Shown: piece by piece, positions 24,070-33,560 of the stretch
Position numbering within the stretch: the first letter of the stretch is position 1
Layout: each line of letters begins with the position of its first letter
From: Pyrus communis
Lineage: Eukaryota; Streptophyta; Magnoliopsida; Rosales; Rosaceae
DNA: 64,000 nt
Direction of reading: 5' to 3'
NCBI RefSeq assembly: GCF_963583255.1
Contig: NC_084807.1
Span: 19,228,072 to 19,292,071 of the forward strand
The notes under the pieces: model-generated
The model's database searches: none
What the model was told of the DNA's origin: nothing
The model's input: only the letters and a program-made list of their open reading frames with translations
Position numbers and translations under genes: made by a program

Positions 24070-24327
24070 GTCCCTATCACAAAATAAATGGACAAGAATG
24101 TGGTTAGTGTAATGGAGAAAAAAAATAAAAAATCAATCCATTCACATAGGATAGGAGTAGAACATTCAGGGTCTAATGGACATTTATTGGTTTAAGTTTA
24201 CATGAAAAAGCTTCAGGTTTTAATGGGTGATGTTTTTAAAGAAAACTTCAGGTTTTCAAACAAGGCATGTTTCTAGAAACTTCAAGTTTCGAAATAATTA
24301 TGAACCTCTGGTTCATATGTTCCTGTA

Positions 24328-24328
<1 letters not shown>

Positions 24329-24382
<54 letters not shown>

Positions 24383-24383
24383 T
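24329..24383. repeat. (AC)n(AT)n microsatellite
   Basis: About 21 AC units are followed by AT units inside the Copia-B leader region. Copia-C has only a short ACAAACACAAATATATAT at the equivalent place (about 55765). Confidence 0.95.
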
Positions 24384-24599
24384 TAGAAACATGCAACTAG
24401 ATCTTCAGGTCTAGAATTAAAATTGAATTAATTATTTGGACTTTGGGGCAAAATAAAGTGTGGGTGAAAAAATTATAAACCCATAAAGCCTAAAAAATAT
24501 AGGCATTTAAACTCGAGGGCCCAAGATAATAAGCTAAAGGCCACAGGTGGGCTAAGTAAATTCAAACGTGCGGCCTAGCCCCAAAAATTAGGTTGGGTT

Positions 24600-24870
24600 G
24601 CAAGCCCAATACAGATAGGCACGGATCTGTTACTTCACAACATATGTGTTCCGATGGGGGGGGAGCAGTCAAGTGTGTCGCAGGCCAGGTGCACCAAATC
24701 ACCAGCTACAAGTTGGGATCTGGTGCGGCTTGGTGCAGGGAACCCTAAGAGCCTTGCGGGGGTTGGGTTTTGGTGCGATGGGGACACGAGGACACCAAAG
24801 CCCAATTGGGCTGGTGTCACATGGGCTTAAGGTGATCAGCAAGGGGCCTGGGTTCGCAAGCCCACAATTT
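24600..24870. other. GC-rich leader of Copia-B
   Basis: This untranslated GC-rich part between sense-5' LTR and gag matches Copia-C at about 56040-56230: shared GTGTTCC, CACCAAATCAC, GGTGCAGGGAAC and GACACCAAAGCCCAATT. The short plus-strand frame here is not a gene. Confidence 0.7.
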
Positions 24871-25213
24871 TTTTATTTTTTTATTTTTTTTCATATTATA
24901 ATTCAATGCATATTGACAAATAATTAATTGCATGAGCATATATGTGATGCAATTCATGGCAATATCAATTCAAATAATTCAACAATTATGCATATAATGC
25001 ACACACAATTTATGTAGAATCTAAAATTCGAAAAATGTAAAGTTGGGTCATGCATTATGGTGAATGTTTATGCTATTAGGGCTGCAAAAATATCGAGATA
25101 AAAACCGTTGTTTGAAAGAACTTGATTGCATGATGATATTGATGAACTAGTTTGATGCAGAAAAACTTCCATGTCAGATTCCTATGTGCAGCGGTATGAG
25201 CATGCTGATAACG

Positions 25214-25462
25214 TGTTATGGCCTATATTTAACTAATAGGGGAGAGAGGGCTGGAAACACAGAGAAAATATAGAGAGAGGTGTGTTTGTAGGGTTATGTA
25301 GAGGATGTGTTATTACCCCTACGCAATGCCTTTATTTATAGTAATAAGGGAGTGAAGAAATCATTCTCCTCCAAGGAATACAAGTCCTAATAGGAAATAA
25401 TAACTAGAATAAAATCTAATCTAGAATTTACACAATCACACTTAAATACAAAGCTTATAACA
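25214..25462 (-). repeat. Copia-B right LTR
   Basis: This LTR starts TGTTATGGCCT and ends CTTATAACA (249 bp). It differs from the left LTR at scattered positions, so the insertion is not recent. Confidence 0.9.
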
Positions 25463-25711
25463 TATTGCTATTTTTATTTAATTTAGAAGTGTGATTGTGT
25501 AAATCTTGATAGATTGTATTTACGATTATGTTATAGATCTTTCATGTTGGACTTTGTAATCCTTGTAGGGCAAGAAAGTCCGTTATGTTTACTATAATTA
25601 AAGGCACAAAGTGATGAGAAACTACACCACATAATTCCCCAACTCTCTTTTCTCTCTTTCTCCCTATACCACATGTTTTCCCTATTATCTTACTAAAATA
25701 GACCTACAACA
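25463..25711 (+). mobile_element. LTR fragment of a related Copia element, opposite orientation
   Basis: The text GTGTGATTGTGTAAATC, a TATAATTAAAGGCACAAAGTGATGAGA block, CT-rich DNA and the end ACCTACAACA parallel the inverse of the Copia-A LTR in order and content. TGTTATCAG follows at once, like the primer-binding context of these elements read in sense. The element would therefore point to the right. Its start is blurred against Copia-B, and no coding sequence follows. Confidence 0.55.
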
Positions 25712-25969
25712 TGTTATCAGTAGGCTCCTGATGTTGCGCTTCATATTTGGAGAAAGGTCTTCTACAACCAAGTTTAAAGGCAATCCTAGTTTCATCAATC
25801 AAGTACCTTCTAAAACACGGTTCTAATTTTGATATTTTAACCAGCCTTGATAGCATGAAACATTCATTGCAATGCATAAACCCCAAATTTATTTTTCATA
25901 ATATTTGTTATTCCTATATGTTCAATATCATGCTATATTATATAGTGTTGCTATGGTGAATTGGTTATG

Positions 25970-26105
25970 TGAGGCAAAAAAAGAAAAAAAAAAATAGAAG
26001 CAAAAACAAAGTCTCACCCTAATTTGCGAAAGCCGCACTGCGAGAGTCATGACCTGCAACCGTTTTGAGTCACATTGCCTAGCCACTAAGCCAAGCCATA
26101 AAATC
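25970..26105 (-). mobile_element. Possible tRNA-derived SINE remnant
   Basis: On the minus strand TGGCTTAGTGGCTAGG looks like a polymerase III A box. GGTTGCAGGTCATGACTC, ~25 nt later, is a poor B box. The text then runs through GGGTGAGACTTTG into a T-rich end. No target duplication was found. The call is weak. Confidence 0.3.
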
Positions 26106-26828
26106 CAAATACCATGAATCAAAATGACACTGTTTCACTAGAATCATCATTATCATTCGATCCTCGCAACCCTCTCTATTTCTGGTGACCCCTGCGACCT
26201 CTTTAGAAGACATGCAGTCGTATTTCTTCTTCAAGGAGATGTTATCATGGTGGAAACATAAGATTCCCAATTGTTCGAACCAAATTCGTACACATCCGTA
26301 GAAAGAGGTTCAATCCAATACGAAATGCCTATGATATCCGAGGAGGGGAGAATTGGATTAATTGTGGGGGTGTGGTTGAATCCTAAAAAGATTGGCTGCA
26401 TATCTTCGGGGAGAAGAATCAAACAACTAGTGTAGTTCTAAGGAAGAATGGTGTAGTGAGCAATACATCGTGAACCATCCTTGACGAATAGCCTTTCGTT
26501 ATGAGTTGTATTGAAGTCTTCTTGGATAGTAAAATTCTTGCAAACAGGTATTTATAGAGATCCTAAAAGTCCTTGTAGGGAAAATGATCCCAATTAAATC
26601 GGGAGACTATCTAAGATAAAATCCAAGATAAGATACCCAACTTCTTAGGATCATGATTTTGTTGCCTAATCTTAAGATATTTTAATTTGACTTGAATTAG
26701 GGTTTCCTTATTTGGGAGACAAGTAATATCTTTGATAGGATTCTATTTAGCCATAACTGTCTGACTTCACTTGGTATTATACTTCGTCTGACTTTACTTG
26801 GTATTATGACTTCGTCTAACTTGTTTAA
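26106..26828. other. Unassigned repeat-like DNA
   Basis: A TATA-like CTCTATAAATACC on the minus strand near 26548 and surrounding text suggest an old LTR in minus orientation, but I cannot define ends. No gene is supported. Confidence 0.35.
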
Positions 26829-27003
26829 TCAGACTAAGGCTAGTTTGGTAGTTTGACCTGACTAAGGCTAGTCTGGTAGTTTGACTTGACTATGGAAGTT
26901 TGGTAGTCCGACCTGACTATGGTAGTTTAGAAGTCCGACCTGACTATGGTAGTTCGGAAGTCCAACCTGAATATGGTAGTTTGAAAGTTTGATTTGACTA
27001 AGG
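26829..27003 (+). repeat. ~27-bp minisatellite
   Basis: The unit GACTATGGTAGTTTGGAAG + TCCGACCT repeats about six times. Adjacent units of exactly 27 bp occur at about 26930-26985, and more diverged units (GACTAAGGCTAG...) flank them. Confidence 0.8.
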
Positions 27004-27835
27004 CTGGCTAGTCAAATCTAGCTAAGAAGCCTACAAGAGTAACATATTCTGATCCACATCAGGGTTCTTAGCTTGTTCACTTGATTGTCAAGTGTTATGG
27101 GCATTTTCATCTTTCTTGCCACCTGAGGTGTCATGTGTTATGGTCCATAAAATCATGGTCCCACACCAATGAATCTCATAGGAATTTGAGCTTCAAACCG
27201 ACCCTCTAGCCACATTTGAACCACCACGCTCTTTACCCTGGACGTCTCACCATTATCTGCAAACTTGTAGATCTCTGACAACCTATACGTCCTTGATTTC
27301 GAAGCTACAATCATCTAATTTGATGGATTTTGTGATTTTTCCGCTACTAAAACATGGCAACAAAGCTTTCTGCTTCTATGACAATGGTATTTTGGGTTTA
27401 GAGTCAGCTAGTTATTGATGTGATGGTCATTGAAAGGAAAATGGAGGAAGTTGAGGCCCTTTAACGAGAAATTGCGAGGCAGGTGAAGTCTCTTCCTTAA
27501 TTTTCCAGATTTTCAGGTACAGTATATGTTATTTGCAACCGTGTTTAATAATGAGCAGCTAAGATTGTTAAGGAAGTGGGGACAGATCGCTTTCGCTTTT
27601 TCTTTCTAGAGTTTGGGAAATTTGGGTTTAAAGAAATGAATCCCCTTATGAACATCCTTTGTTTTGGTTCATTCAAGATTTGGAATAGAGAGTATTGAGC
27701 AATGGGTGATGGAGGACTCTTTCCATGCTAAAAAAAAAAATCAAACTGATAAGGTCAACCATTTCTAATTACGATGCTCAGTTGATAATTGCATTGCTCA
27801 GTTGATTAATTCCAGCCAACACACCCCTATATTTT
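27004..27835. other. Unassigned DNA left of the split remnant
   Basis: I see no recognisable gene. This is probably part of the older element that the gypsy element entered. Confidence 0.35.
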
Positions 27836-28042
27836 CTAGCTCATTACTGAAATGTGGATTAGGAGAAGGAGTAATCCTAACTCTAACTCTTGAGACATCC
27901 CCCTCCCAATCACCATAGATGACAAGGATGTATTTGAACCAATCCTTGTCCTTTGAAAGAACATCCAGGATGCATGGTTCCCAAATAAGACTAGGCCTTG
28001 GCGTGAAGTAATACTAGCCATTGAAGTTTTCCTGTGCATTGT
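27836..28042 (-). pseudogene. Split coding remnant, downstream half
   Basis: On the minus strand, in the frame entering from the other half at 37391, this gives YYFTPRPSLI and WFKYILVIYGDWEGDVS, with a stop just before. The pattern of an aromatic YYF-PR segment followed by a WK/F-x-FFV-x-GDW segment resembles the plant transposon-associated domain annotated as putative gypsy-type transposon (Transposase_28). That match is from memory. The 28043-37390 gypsy element interrupts the frame at this point. The left limit is where recognisable coding text ends. Confidence 0.5.
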
Positions 28043-30035
28043 TGATAGGAGCATTTTCATGCGACTTAAATGGCTTGTTCTCGTGCATTTACGTTATGTT
28101 TCTTTAGTTATTTTAGTACTTTAAGCTATTTTCGTGTGTTTGTAGGTCGAAAGGGCTAAAGGAGCAAAAAGATGCATTTTGGAGACTTTTGGAGCACTTT
28201 TGGGCTAAGGACGGATAGCTTATGCTTGAAGCCAAAGTGTTGGACGAAATTGAAGACCTAATTGGAGCCAAAGTGTTGGAACCTTGTTCTCTTTAGTTTT
28301 AGGACATTTAAACCTTTCATAATCCCAATCATGCCATGCATAACACACATCCATTCTAACACATTGTCATTGCACATGCATTTCCTTCATTAGTTAACCC
28401 ACATGCACTTATCACTTATCATCACCACATATCATATCACTTAATCACTTATCACTTATCATCACCACTTAACCACTTATCATATCATAACCACATATCA
28501 TATCACTTATCACTTATCACTTAACATATCATCCACCTACTTCACCTACAACATCCACTTCACCTACAACATCCACCTACTTCACCTACAACATCCACCT
28601 ACTTCACCTACAACATCCACTTCACCTACAACATCCACCTACTTCACCTACAACATCCACCTACTTCACCTACAAATGACATAGCCATATGTTCCCTCCA
28701 CTACTCCTATAAATACCCTTGCATTCATTCATTCAATCTCATCTCATTTTCATACACAACACATTACAAACACATTCTCCCTTCCCTAGCCGTGAGCTTC
28801 CCATCTCTCCCCTTATAATCCAAACACCATTTTTCCATTCCACACTTCCATCCCCCAAACCAATTATCCCTAGACCTTATGCTATTGTGCCGCAACAAAG
28901 AAGGAGAAAGAAGAGAGGAGAAGCCTTGGACGTTTTGGCTATTCAAGCTTGGATTGTTGGAGCGTTTCTAGGTGTATTCAATCTTTGTTTTCAATGTTTA
29001 ATTTATATTCTCTTTGTTTTGTTGTAAACATGAGGAGCTAAACTTGTTTTAGCTAGGGGAGACTTTGAAACCATGATTATATTTGCAATATGAATTGATT
29101 AATTCCAGTTGTGATTTCATAAATTGTGAATGCAATTTACTTAACCGTTTGATGGATAACTTATTCTTGTTTGTTGATTAAGGGTGCACACTTAGTTTGC
29201 ATGCATGAATTTGGGGCTAGAATATAAGGGAGTTTCACATAATCGTTACAAACTTATATTCACAAGTAGTTAAGGTTGTTTTCACAATCATGTTAAGTAA
29301 ATTCCTAGCATGAGTATCATGATGTCATAGTTACAAGTGCTTTGTCAATACTTATGATTTTCATAGAACGTAATGATCTTTGATTGTATCTCTATTATGA
29401 TGTCATGTAGGGGACTTTTGAAGAATGCTTTGGGTTGTCGTATGATGTCATCCAATCCAATAACTTAAGGAAAATCTGAGGGTTAATTAGTGATGTCACG
29501 GTTAATCTAGGGTGTTGAGGTTCATGGTTTATCGAAAAGCAACTGGAAATCAATTTGTATGCAAGTGTGTCATGTGTGGAGAAGGACCCTCTAGCTAGCT
29601 AATCACCCATCCATATCCCCAAATTCGTCCAAAGTTTACTTAAGTCTTTTAGTTACTTGTTTTTCTTTTAAATTCGTCAAAAACCTAATCCCCTTTATTT
29701 AGTTGTGTCAAATCTGTCCTAATTGTGAGTTTGAGTGTTTTTGAGTCAAAACCAATTCTATTTTCGTCCAAGTCAAGTCCTAGAGTCTAAATTGAGTCTT
29801 TTTTATTGTTTTGAGTTGTTTTGAGTCTTTTAAGTTTGTTTTGAGTCATACAAGTTTAGTTAAGAGTCTTTTGATTTTGTTTACGTGTTTTGAAGTATAT
29901 TTTTACATCTTTGAGTCAGTTTTCATTAGATTAGCAATCCCTCCTAATCCCCGGTCTAGAACGATCCCTCACTTATCCATTCTACTACAATTGTCAAACG
30001 AGGGTTTAATTTGTGCGCGTATAAATCTCGCATCA
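28043..30035 (+). repeat. Gypsy 5' LTR
   Basis: This 1993-bp LTR is bounded by TGATAGGAGC and CTCGCATCA. A TATA-like CCTATAAATACCC is at about 28708-28720. The 102-codon frame at 28719-29027, repeated in the other LTR, overlaps the likely transcript start region and is not claimed as a gene. Confidence 0.95.
28373..28675 (+). repeat. Short tandem arrays in the 5' LTR
   Basis: First come irregular CACTTATCA/CATATCAT units, then alternating 22-bp (CCACCTACTTCACCTACAAC + AT) and 18-bp (CCACTTCACCTACAACAT) units. This array explains the 22-bp length difference between the two LTRs; the matching array in the 3' LTR is near 35740-36030. Confidence 0.9.
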
Positions 30036-30040
30036 AATTT

Positions 30041-30058
30041 TGGCGCCGTTGCCGGGGA
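30041..30058 (+). other. Primer binding site, tRNA-Asp type
   Basis: TGGCGCCGTTGCCGGGGA starts five bases after the 5' LTR and complements the 3' end of plant tRNA-Asp. Confidence 0.9.
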
Positions 30059-30214
30059 TTAGCAACTTTGCTAATCCCTTGGTTCTTTTCTTTTTTTTTG
30101 GTTTAGTTGTTTTCGTTTTAGTTTCTAACTTAGTGTTGTTTTCTTTGTTTGTTGTTACTTTTGATATTTGATTTAGTTCTCTTTCTTTGATTTTAGGTAC
30201 TAGAGAAGTAAGAT

Positions 30215-31549
30215 ATGGATTTTGCTAGCATTCAAGCTCAATTGGCAAATCTTACTTCTAAATTGTTGCCATATGCCGAAAGGACCACAATGCAGAGTGT
30301 CCCTACATTTGGTGCTTCATATAGGCAAGGATTTCAAGCCAATCAATGTCCACAAAGAGATGGGAGGGATCATTCAAACTCTATATGGTGGGAAGATCAA
30401 CAAGTTCAACGTGAAGCATATTGGCAACCATATGAGGAGTTCTATTCAAGACCTATGCAGCCACCACAACTTCATATGCAATATGCTCAATTAAATTCAA
30501 ATTCGCCAATAGATTATATTCAAATTCTTAATGAAATAAATTCTTTGGCGCAGGGGTCACAAAATCAAGCCAAGGAGGCTCAACAAGAAGCATATTGGCA
30601 ACCATATGAGGACTTCAATACAACACCTATGCAGCCACCACAACCTCCCCCACAACAATTCCAATCAAGTTCAAGTATGTCCATGGATAATGATAAAAAT
30701 TTTCAATTACTAACCTCTTTGACGCAGGACGAACAAAATCAAGACAAGAAGTTGGGTAAATTGGACGAGCAATTTGGGCAGATTATGGAGTTCATGAAAC
30801 AAATTCAAGAGCAAAGTGAACTTTCCAACTCAACTATTGAAAACTCGAAGGAAGATTTTGAAATCCATAATGCTATCACTTTGGGAAGTGCTATGGAGGT
30901 TGGAGCTGACCTAAAAATGTCCAAACATAGCCTAGAAGTGGATGAACAGCTGTTAATTGAGGAGGAGAAAGAAGACATGCACACGGCAAGGGTAGAACAA
31001 CCCTTGCCGCAGCCCCCTAAGCCCTCTAAACCACCCACCACCAGTAAGGACGTCCCAATTCCATGTTATTCTGATGTTATTCCACCCAATGTCCCTTTTC
31101 CTAGCAGGTTTTTGATTCCCAACCAAGAAGAGAGTAAAAAGGACATCGTGGAAGCCTTCCCAAAGGAGCAAAATGCTATTCAAATTCTTGGTGCAACACA
31201 GCAAGTTTTAGATGGTGTTGAATTCTTCAAAGGACTTTGTACACCAAGAAGAATGATTCAAGAGAAGGTAGTGGCTGGAAAAGATGTAGAAGGCATCAAA
31301 GAGGACATATTTGAAACCACAATTCCCAAGGAAGTTGGATTTTATGACACAGGACAAGTCATAACTTTCGAAGGGGTGTTTATTCTGGAGTTCATTTTGG
31401 AGCACACAGGTAAGCCGCCTCCCCGAATTTCAATTTTCTTTTATACTAACATGTGGTTAATGATTCAGGCACCCAATCTGGAATTTAAACTATTATCGGA
31501 TCATTTCAAGTATCACCGCCCATTCAAAGATAAATTCCATGCCGTTTGA
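30215..31549 (+). CDS. Gag-pol-derived 444-residue ORF of the gypsy element
   Basis: This open frame begins 157 bp after the primer site. It is Gln- and Pro-rich, with an internal duplication (EAYWQPYEEF at 67-76 and EAYWQPYEDF at 125-134, each followed by a PMQPPQ-type stretch). Predicted helical, charged sequence lies at about 165-205. The segment VPFPSRFLIP...FFKGLCTPRR (293-346) resembles the conserved stretch after the gag of Athila/Tat-type elements (family form PFPSRF...FLKELCT). The C-terminal APNLEFKLLSDHFKY (419-433) resembles the pre-RT motif (LELKPLPxHLKY). The capsid, zinc knuckle, protease and RT in between are missing. I infer a stitched remnant created by internal deletion and still open. 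Whether it is made, and whether it helps packaging, is unknown. Confidence 0.75.
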   Translation: MDFASIQAQLANLTSKLLPYAERTTMQSVPTFGASYRQGFQANQCPQRDGRDHSNSIWWEDQQVQREAYWQPYEEFYSRPMQPPQLHMQYAQLNSNSPIDYIQILNEINSLAQGSQNQAKEAQQEAYWQPYEDFNTTPMQPPQPPPQQFQSSSSMSMDNDKNFQLLTSLTQDEQNQDKKLGKLDEQFGQIMEFMKQIQEQSELSNSTIENSKEDFEIHNAITLGSAMEVGADLKMSKHSLEVDEQLLIEEEKEDMHTARVEQPLPQPPKPSKPPTTSKDVPIPCYSDVIPPNVPFPSRFLIPNQEESKKDIVEAFPKEQNAIQILGATQQVLDGVEFFKGLCTPRRMIQEKVVAGKDVEGIKEDIFETTIPKEVGFYDTGQVITFEGVFILEFILEHTGKPPPRISIFFYTNMWLMIQAPNLEFKLLSDHFKYHRPFKDKFHAV

Positions 31550-31557
31550 TTTTATTT

Positions 31558-31563
<6 letters not shown>

Positions 31564-31595
<32 letters not shown>
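31564..31595 (+). repeat. Poly(A) tract, 32 nt
   Basis: An uninterrupted A run lies right after the sense ORF and before the 3' end of the antisense ORF. It may mark a join made by reverse transcription. Confidence 0.95.
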
Positions 31596-31597
<2 letters not shown>

Positions 31598-31623
31598 TAC
31601 TAAACATGGAGAAAGGTGGAGCT

Positions 31624-32295
31624 TCACAAAGGTTGTTTACGTGAAGCCCCACTACGAGGCGCAGAAGCGGAAGGCGCAGAAGCGGGAGGCATAGAAGCGG
31701 GAGGCATCGGAGCGGAAGCCATCGGAGCGGGAGGCATCGGAGCTAGAGCATTCCAGGCCTCAATACTTGGCCAAGCGCTGGATGACCCAGGAAAAAGGTG
31801 CCTCTGGAGATAAGACGCAAGCCTTTGACGGTCATTGTGAATTCGACCCTCAGATTCTTGCAGCTCATCAAGCTTCCTCTTCATGCCCGTCGAATAGTTG
31901 TTGGCAAGTACGTGCAAACTTCTATTCTCATGCTTAAGCAGTTTGATCTCCTGCTTGAGACTTTCCACCTCTGTCATCAATGATTCCACCTGACGGGAGC
32001 GGGCAAGCAGGCGTTGGCCCATGTTGGACACAGAACTCGCACACTGAACACTAAGTGCAAGGGACTCTTGAACGGCCAACTCATCGGACCGTCCTGACAG
32101 CAGCCTACTATCTTTTGGTGTGAGGAGGTTCCTAGCTACTATTGTAGCTGTTGTGGCGTCCTGCATCACAGAGTCTTCACCTGAAAGAGGACCGTTAGAA
32201 GATAAGAAAGAAGGGCGCCATACGTTACCTTGACGCGGCGCGCCCGTATCACTGCTAAGGCTCAATTCCAAGCTAAGGTTCGATGAGTTTGCCAT
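31624..32295 (-). CDS. Antisense coiled-coil ORF of the gypsy element
   Basis: 223 residues, start MANSSNLSLE at 32295. The N-terminus is Ser/Leu-rich and low-complexity. Residues ~97-165 form a likely coiled coil (VESLMTEVESLKQEIKLLKH region) with the heptad Leu pattern and a basic stretch (MKRKLDEL). The tail (185-213) is a Pro/Ala/Met repeat encoded by a 15-bp-like repeat near 31665-31745. I recall similar hypothetical proteins many times in woody-plant genomes as part of retrotransposons; none has a known role to me. The DNA upstream on the minus strand (32300-32420) looks like a plant 5' leader (CAACAAACACACTCTG) with a TTTTTTATTGAG element further up. Function unknown. Expression from its own promoter is an inference. 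Confidence 0.65.
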   Translation of the reverse strand: MANSSNLSLELSLSSDTGAPRQGNVWRPSFLSSNGPLSGEDSVMQDATTATIVARNLLTPKDSRLLSGRSDELAVQESLALSVQCASSVSNMGQRLLARSRQVESLMTEVESLKQEIKLLKHENRSLHVLANNYSTGMKRKLDELQESEGRIHNDRQRLASYLQRHLFPGSSSAWPSIEAWNALAPMPPAPMASAPMPPASMPPASAPSASAPRSGASRKQPL

Positions 32296-32399
32296 TTTTC
32301 AAAAGTGTTCAAAGAGAAGGGATGGAGTTAAATTTCAAAGGGCCGGAGTCAATTTTCAAGAATGGGAAATCTTCAGAGTGTGTTTGTTGTGGTGATCGA

Positions 32400-32760
32400 T
32401 AGCTCAATAAAAAAGCCAAGGCGACGCGTCCACCAATTCAAAAAGCCAGAATTTCCGGCGTAATTTAGGCGACGCGTTCTCGGCTTTTCAGAAGACGCGT
32501 TCAACTTTGTCAAAAGATTTCTGACAAAGCTGAATACACGTGGAGGCCATCATCGCAACTACACATCTTTAGCCGACAAGCGCAAAGTTCGGCGACGCTT
32601 TCTCTGCTTTTCAGAAGACGTGTGCAGCTTTGTCAAAAGGAGCCGCATCTGCACTACCACGTGTCGTTCAGAAAGCGAAGGGGCGTCGTTCAGAAATCGA
32701 AGGGGCGCCTGCTCAGAAATCGAAGAGGCGTATTCAAAGATCGAAGAGGCGCCACTATTT
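32400..32760. repeat. Motif-repeat region between the divergent transcripts
   Basis: The motif GGCGACGCGT or a variant occurs near 32420, 32469 and 32592. The last two are followed by a related TTTTCAGAAGACG block. A perfect 8-bp stem, CTTTGTCA / TGACAAAG, lies at 32505-32529. Further on, a CAGAAATCGAAGAGGCG-type unit repeats about four times (32668-32755). CACGTG occurs near 32660. It looks like a repeat-built promoter but is unproven. Confidence 0.55.
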
Positions 32761-32822
32761 CAAAAAGCCGGATTTGCGGGATCAAAACGTTTGTCGACAA
32801 GGGTAAAAAGTACCACCACTTG

Positions 32823-33560
32823 ATATTATCTCTATATATGTCGACCTTCGTCTTTTATGGCAGGGCAAACCTGAAGAAAATGCCCAACTCTCCCTCACCT
32901 CTGAGGGCGCACTCCCAGCAAAGCCTTTCGAAATACTCAATTCTTTCTTCTTCCCCAAAGATGATACCAGATGCCTGGAGTACATATGACCCAGGAGGAA
33001 GCAGCACAACAAATACATGTGCTGATTCATTCACCGCTTCTTCAAAAGCAAAGGTATCTCATATCATCAAGGTCAAAAGCAAAAGTATCTCATATCATGC
33101 TCTTTCCCTGTCTTTTTCTTTGTCCTTGTTCTTACTCGCATGGCAAAGTAAAAGAAGCAATCAGCCGGCACTTAGAGTCAGTCTTCCGTTCTGGAGCCAA
33201 CTGCCTGGAATCTATTCCTGATTGCTTACCTAGCGTTGCTCTCGAGTAGTCATCTTCAACGGTTGATACACTTCCAGAGAAGGGACCACTTCTGCAAAGA
33301 GGAGCGAGTAAGGCAAGTGAAAATGATACATTGAAGCATGTGGAGACAAACATAGGCTGAGTTATCCTCCAACCCTTTTCAATACGAATTGGAAAGATTG
33401 AACAAAGAAACAGACCAAAGGAGTAAGCTCAGACCTTCGGGGGAGACCAAAAGAATCCTGCTGCCCAGTTCAAGAGTAGCACAAAGGAAAATCAACGATG
33501 GGAGGAGCCCCTGTGGAATCAACAACATCAAGCCTCAATGAAATCAACAAGGAGAAGATG
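32823..33560 (+). other. Non-coding interior of the gypsy element with a plus-strand TATA
   Basis: CTCTATATATG (near 32830) is a possible plus-strand TATA box facing away from the antisense ORF. Frames here are short and overlapping, and I do not recognise any. The text looks like LTR or leader sequence acquired from another retrotransposon. Confidence 0.35.

Larger units (their letters stand above)
19660..25462 (-). mobile_element. Copia-B: degenerate Ty1/copia retrotransposon
   Basis: LTRs are at 19660-19947 and 25214-25462. The polypurine tract in sense is the complement of TTCCCCCTT right after the left LTR, and the GATAACG primer-site context lies just before the right LTR. Domains on the minus strand run gag, GAG-pre-integrase, integrase, RT and RNase H. 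About 1 kb that carries the zinc knuckle and protease in Copia-C is missing here. The flanking bases (TTATG on the left, TATTG on the right) do not form a perfect target duplication, so one edge may have changed since insertion. The right edge abuts an older LTR fragment. Confidence 0.87.

Noticed and set aside
28719..29027. 102-codon frame repeated identically in both gypsy LTRs (also at 36074-36382)
   Set aside because: It overlaps the TATA and start region of the LTR, is low-complexity, and is identical only because the LTRs are. No protein family is recognised.
32622..33249. Plus-strand frames of 199 and 92 codons in the gypsy interior
   Set aside because: They overlap each other in different frames, begin in short repeats, and match nothing I know.
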